From Diploptera punctata (lineage: Eukaryota; Arthropoda; Insecta; Blattodea; Blaberidae), in the NCBI GenBank assembly GCA_030220185.1, contig JASPKZ010002338.1:784501-848500 (forward strand): DNA of 64,000 bases, given 5' to 3'. Below, piece after piece: positions 63,802-64,000 of the stretch. The translations under genes and the position numbers were made by a program. Position 1 is the stretch's first letter; every line of letters starts with the position of its first letter. A model generated the notes under the pieces. That model was given only the letters and a program-made list of their open reading frames with translations, had not been told where the DNA came from and made no database searches.

Positions 63802-64000
63802 GTCCACCGCTGTGGTCTCGAGGTAGCGTGCTGCCTTGTCATGCAGCGGGCCCGGGTTCGATTCCCGGTCGGGTCAGGCTCCTGGACGAGGTTTTTTTCG
63901 GGTTTTTTCTCACCTGTAAGACAAATGTCGGGAAGCTTAGGGCCCAATGGTCCCCGTAAATCACGGGAAGCTACCACACCTCTAATTCCCTAGTAAAGCT
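63802..64000 (+). mobile_element. SINE family A, copy 5, cut by the window end
   Basis: GTCCACCGCTGTGGTCTCGA, GGTTCGATTCCCGG. It lacks the CATC-rich middle (GGTCCCCGTAAATCACGGGA) and runs off the window. Confidence 0.85.

Overview
This window is animal nuclear DNA, almost certainly from an insect. There are no operons or Shine-Dalgarno sites. Coding sequence is sparse, and nearly everything is interspersed repeats: tRNA-derived SINEs, 3'-end LINE fragments, mariner, piggyBac and Helitron-like elements, Penelope-like elements and A+T-rich microsatellites. The commonest LINE tail ends in the residues YVRAAMNLRV. I associate that ending with large polyneopteran genomes (cockroach/termite type); this lineage call is inference.

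Only one host gene is supported. On the + strand, an exon with a start codon and short signal peptide (CDS 49715-49757, donor GTAAGT) joins in matching phase to an exon at 54535-54674. The second exon encodes the start of an immunoglobulin domain of the turtle/borderless (IGSF9-like) type. Its other exons lie outside the window, and its 4.8 kb intron is full of repeats.

Layout. 1-10.6 kb: Penelope foldbacks, piggyBac and mariner copies, a Penelope GIY-YIG endonuclease remnant, LINE tails, SINEs. 10.6-16 kb: A+T-rich DNA, a pogo-like TIR element carrying a palindromic repeat, LINE fragments. 16-23 kb: the best copy of an inverted twin-tRNA element, SINEs, two Helitron-like elements. 23-30 kb: a mariner with a hammerhead-bearing foldback inside it, LINE tails, the best Penelope copy, a SINE with target duplications. 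30-38 kb: mariner and its MITE, LINE tails, and a 2.25 kb TIR transposon carrying a broken DDE-like orphan gene between two SINEs. 38-46 kb: one noncoding repeat family (family I), a GC-rich insertion with four covarying hairpins, LINE fragments. 46-54 kb: LINE tails, microsatellites, the host gene. 54-64 kb: repeats, a mariner with a CR1/Jockey-like LINE inside it, and a cluster of SINEs at the end.

The strongest candidates for something undescribed are four. (1) A retroposed element whose two arms are divergent tRNA-like genes, four copies, two with 12-bp target duplications. (2) Eight hammerhead-like motifs in Penelope-derived sequence that vary together at core positions 3 and 8. (3) TIRs that tie a widespread arthropod orphan protein family to a DNA transposon with CACTG ends and a TTA duplication. 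(4) Four tandem hairpins with compensatory changes inside a discrete 1.5 kb insertion. Coordinates of repeat edges are read by eye and may be off by some bases.
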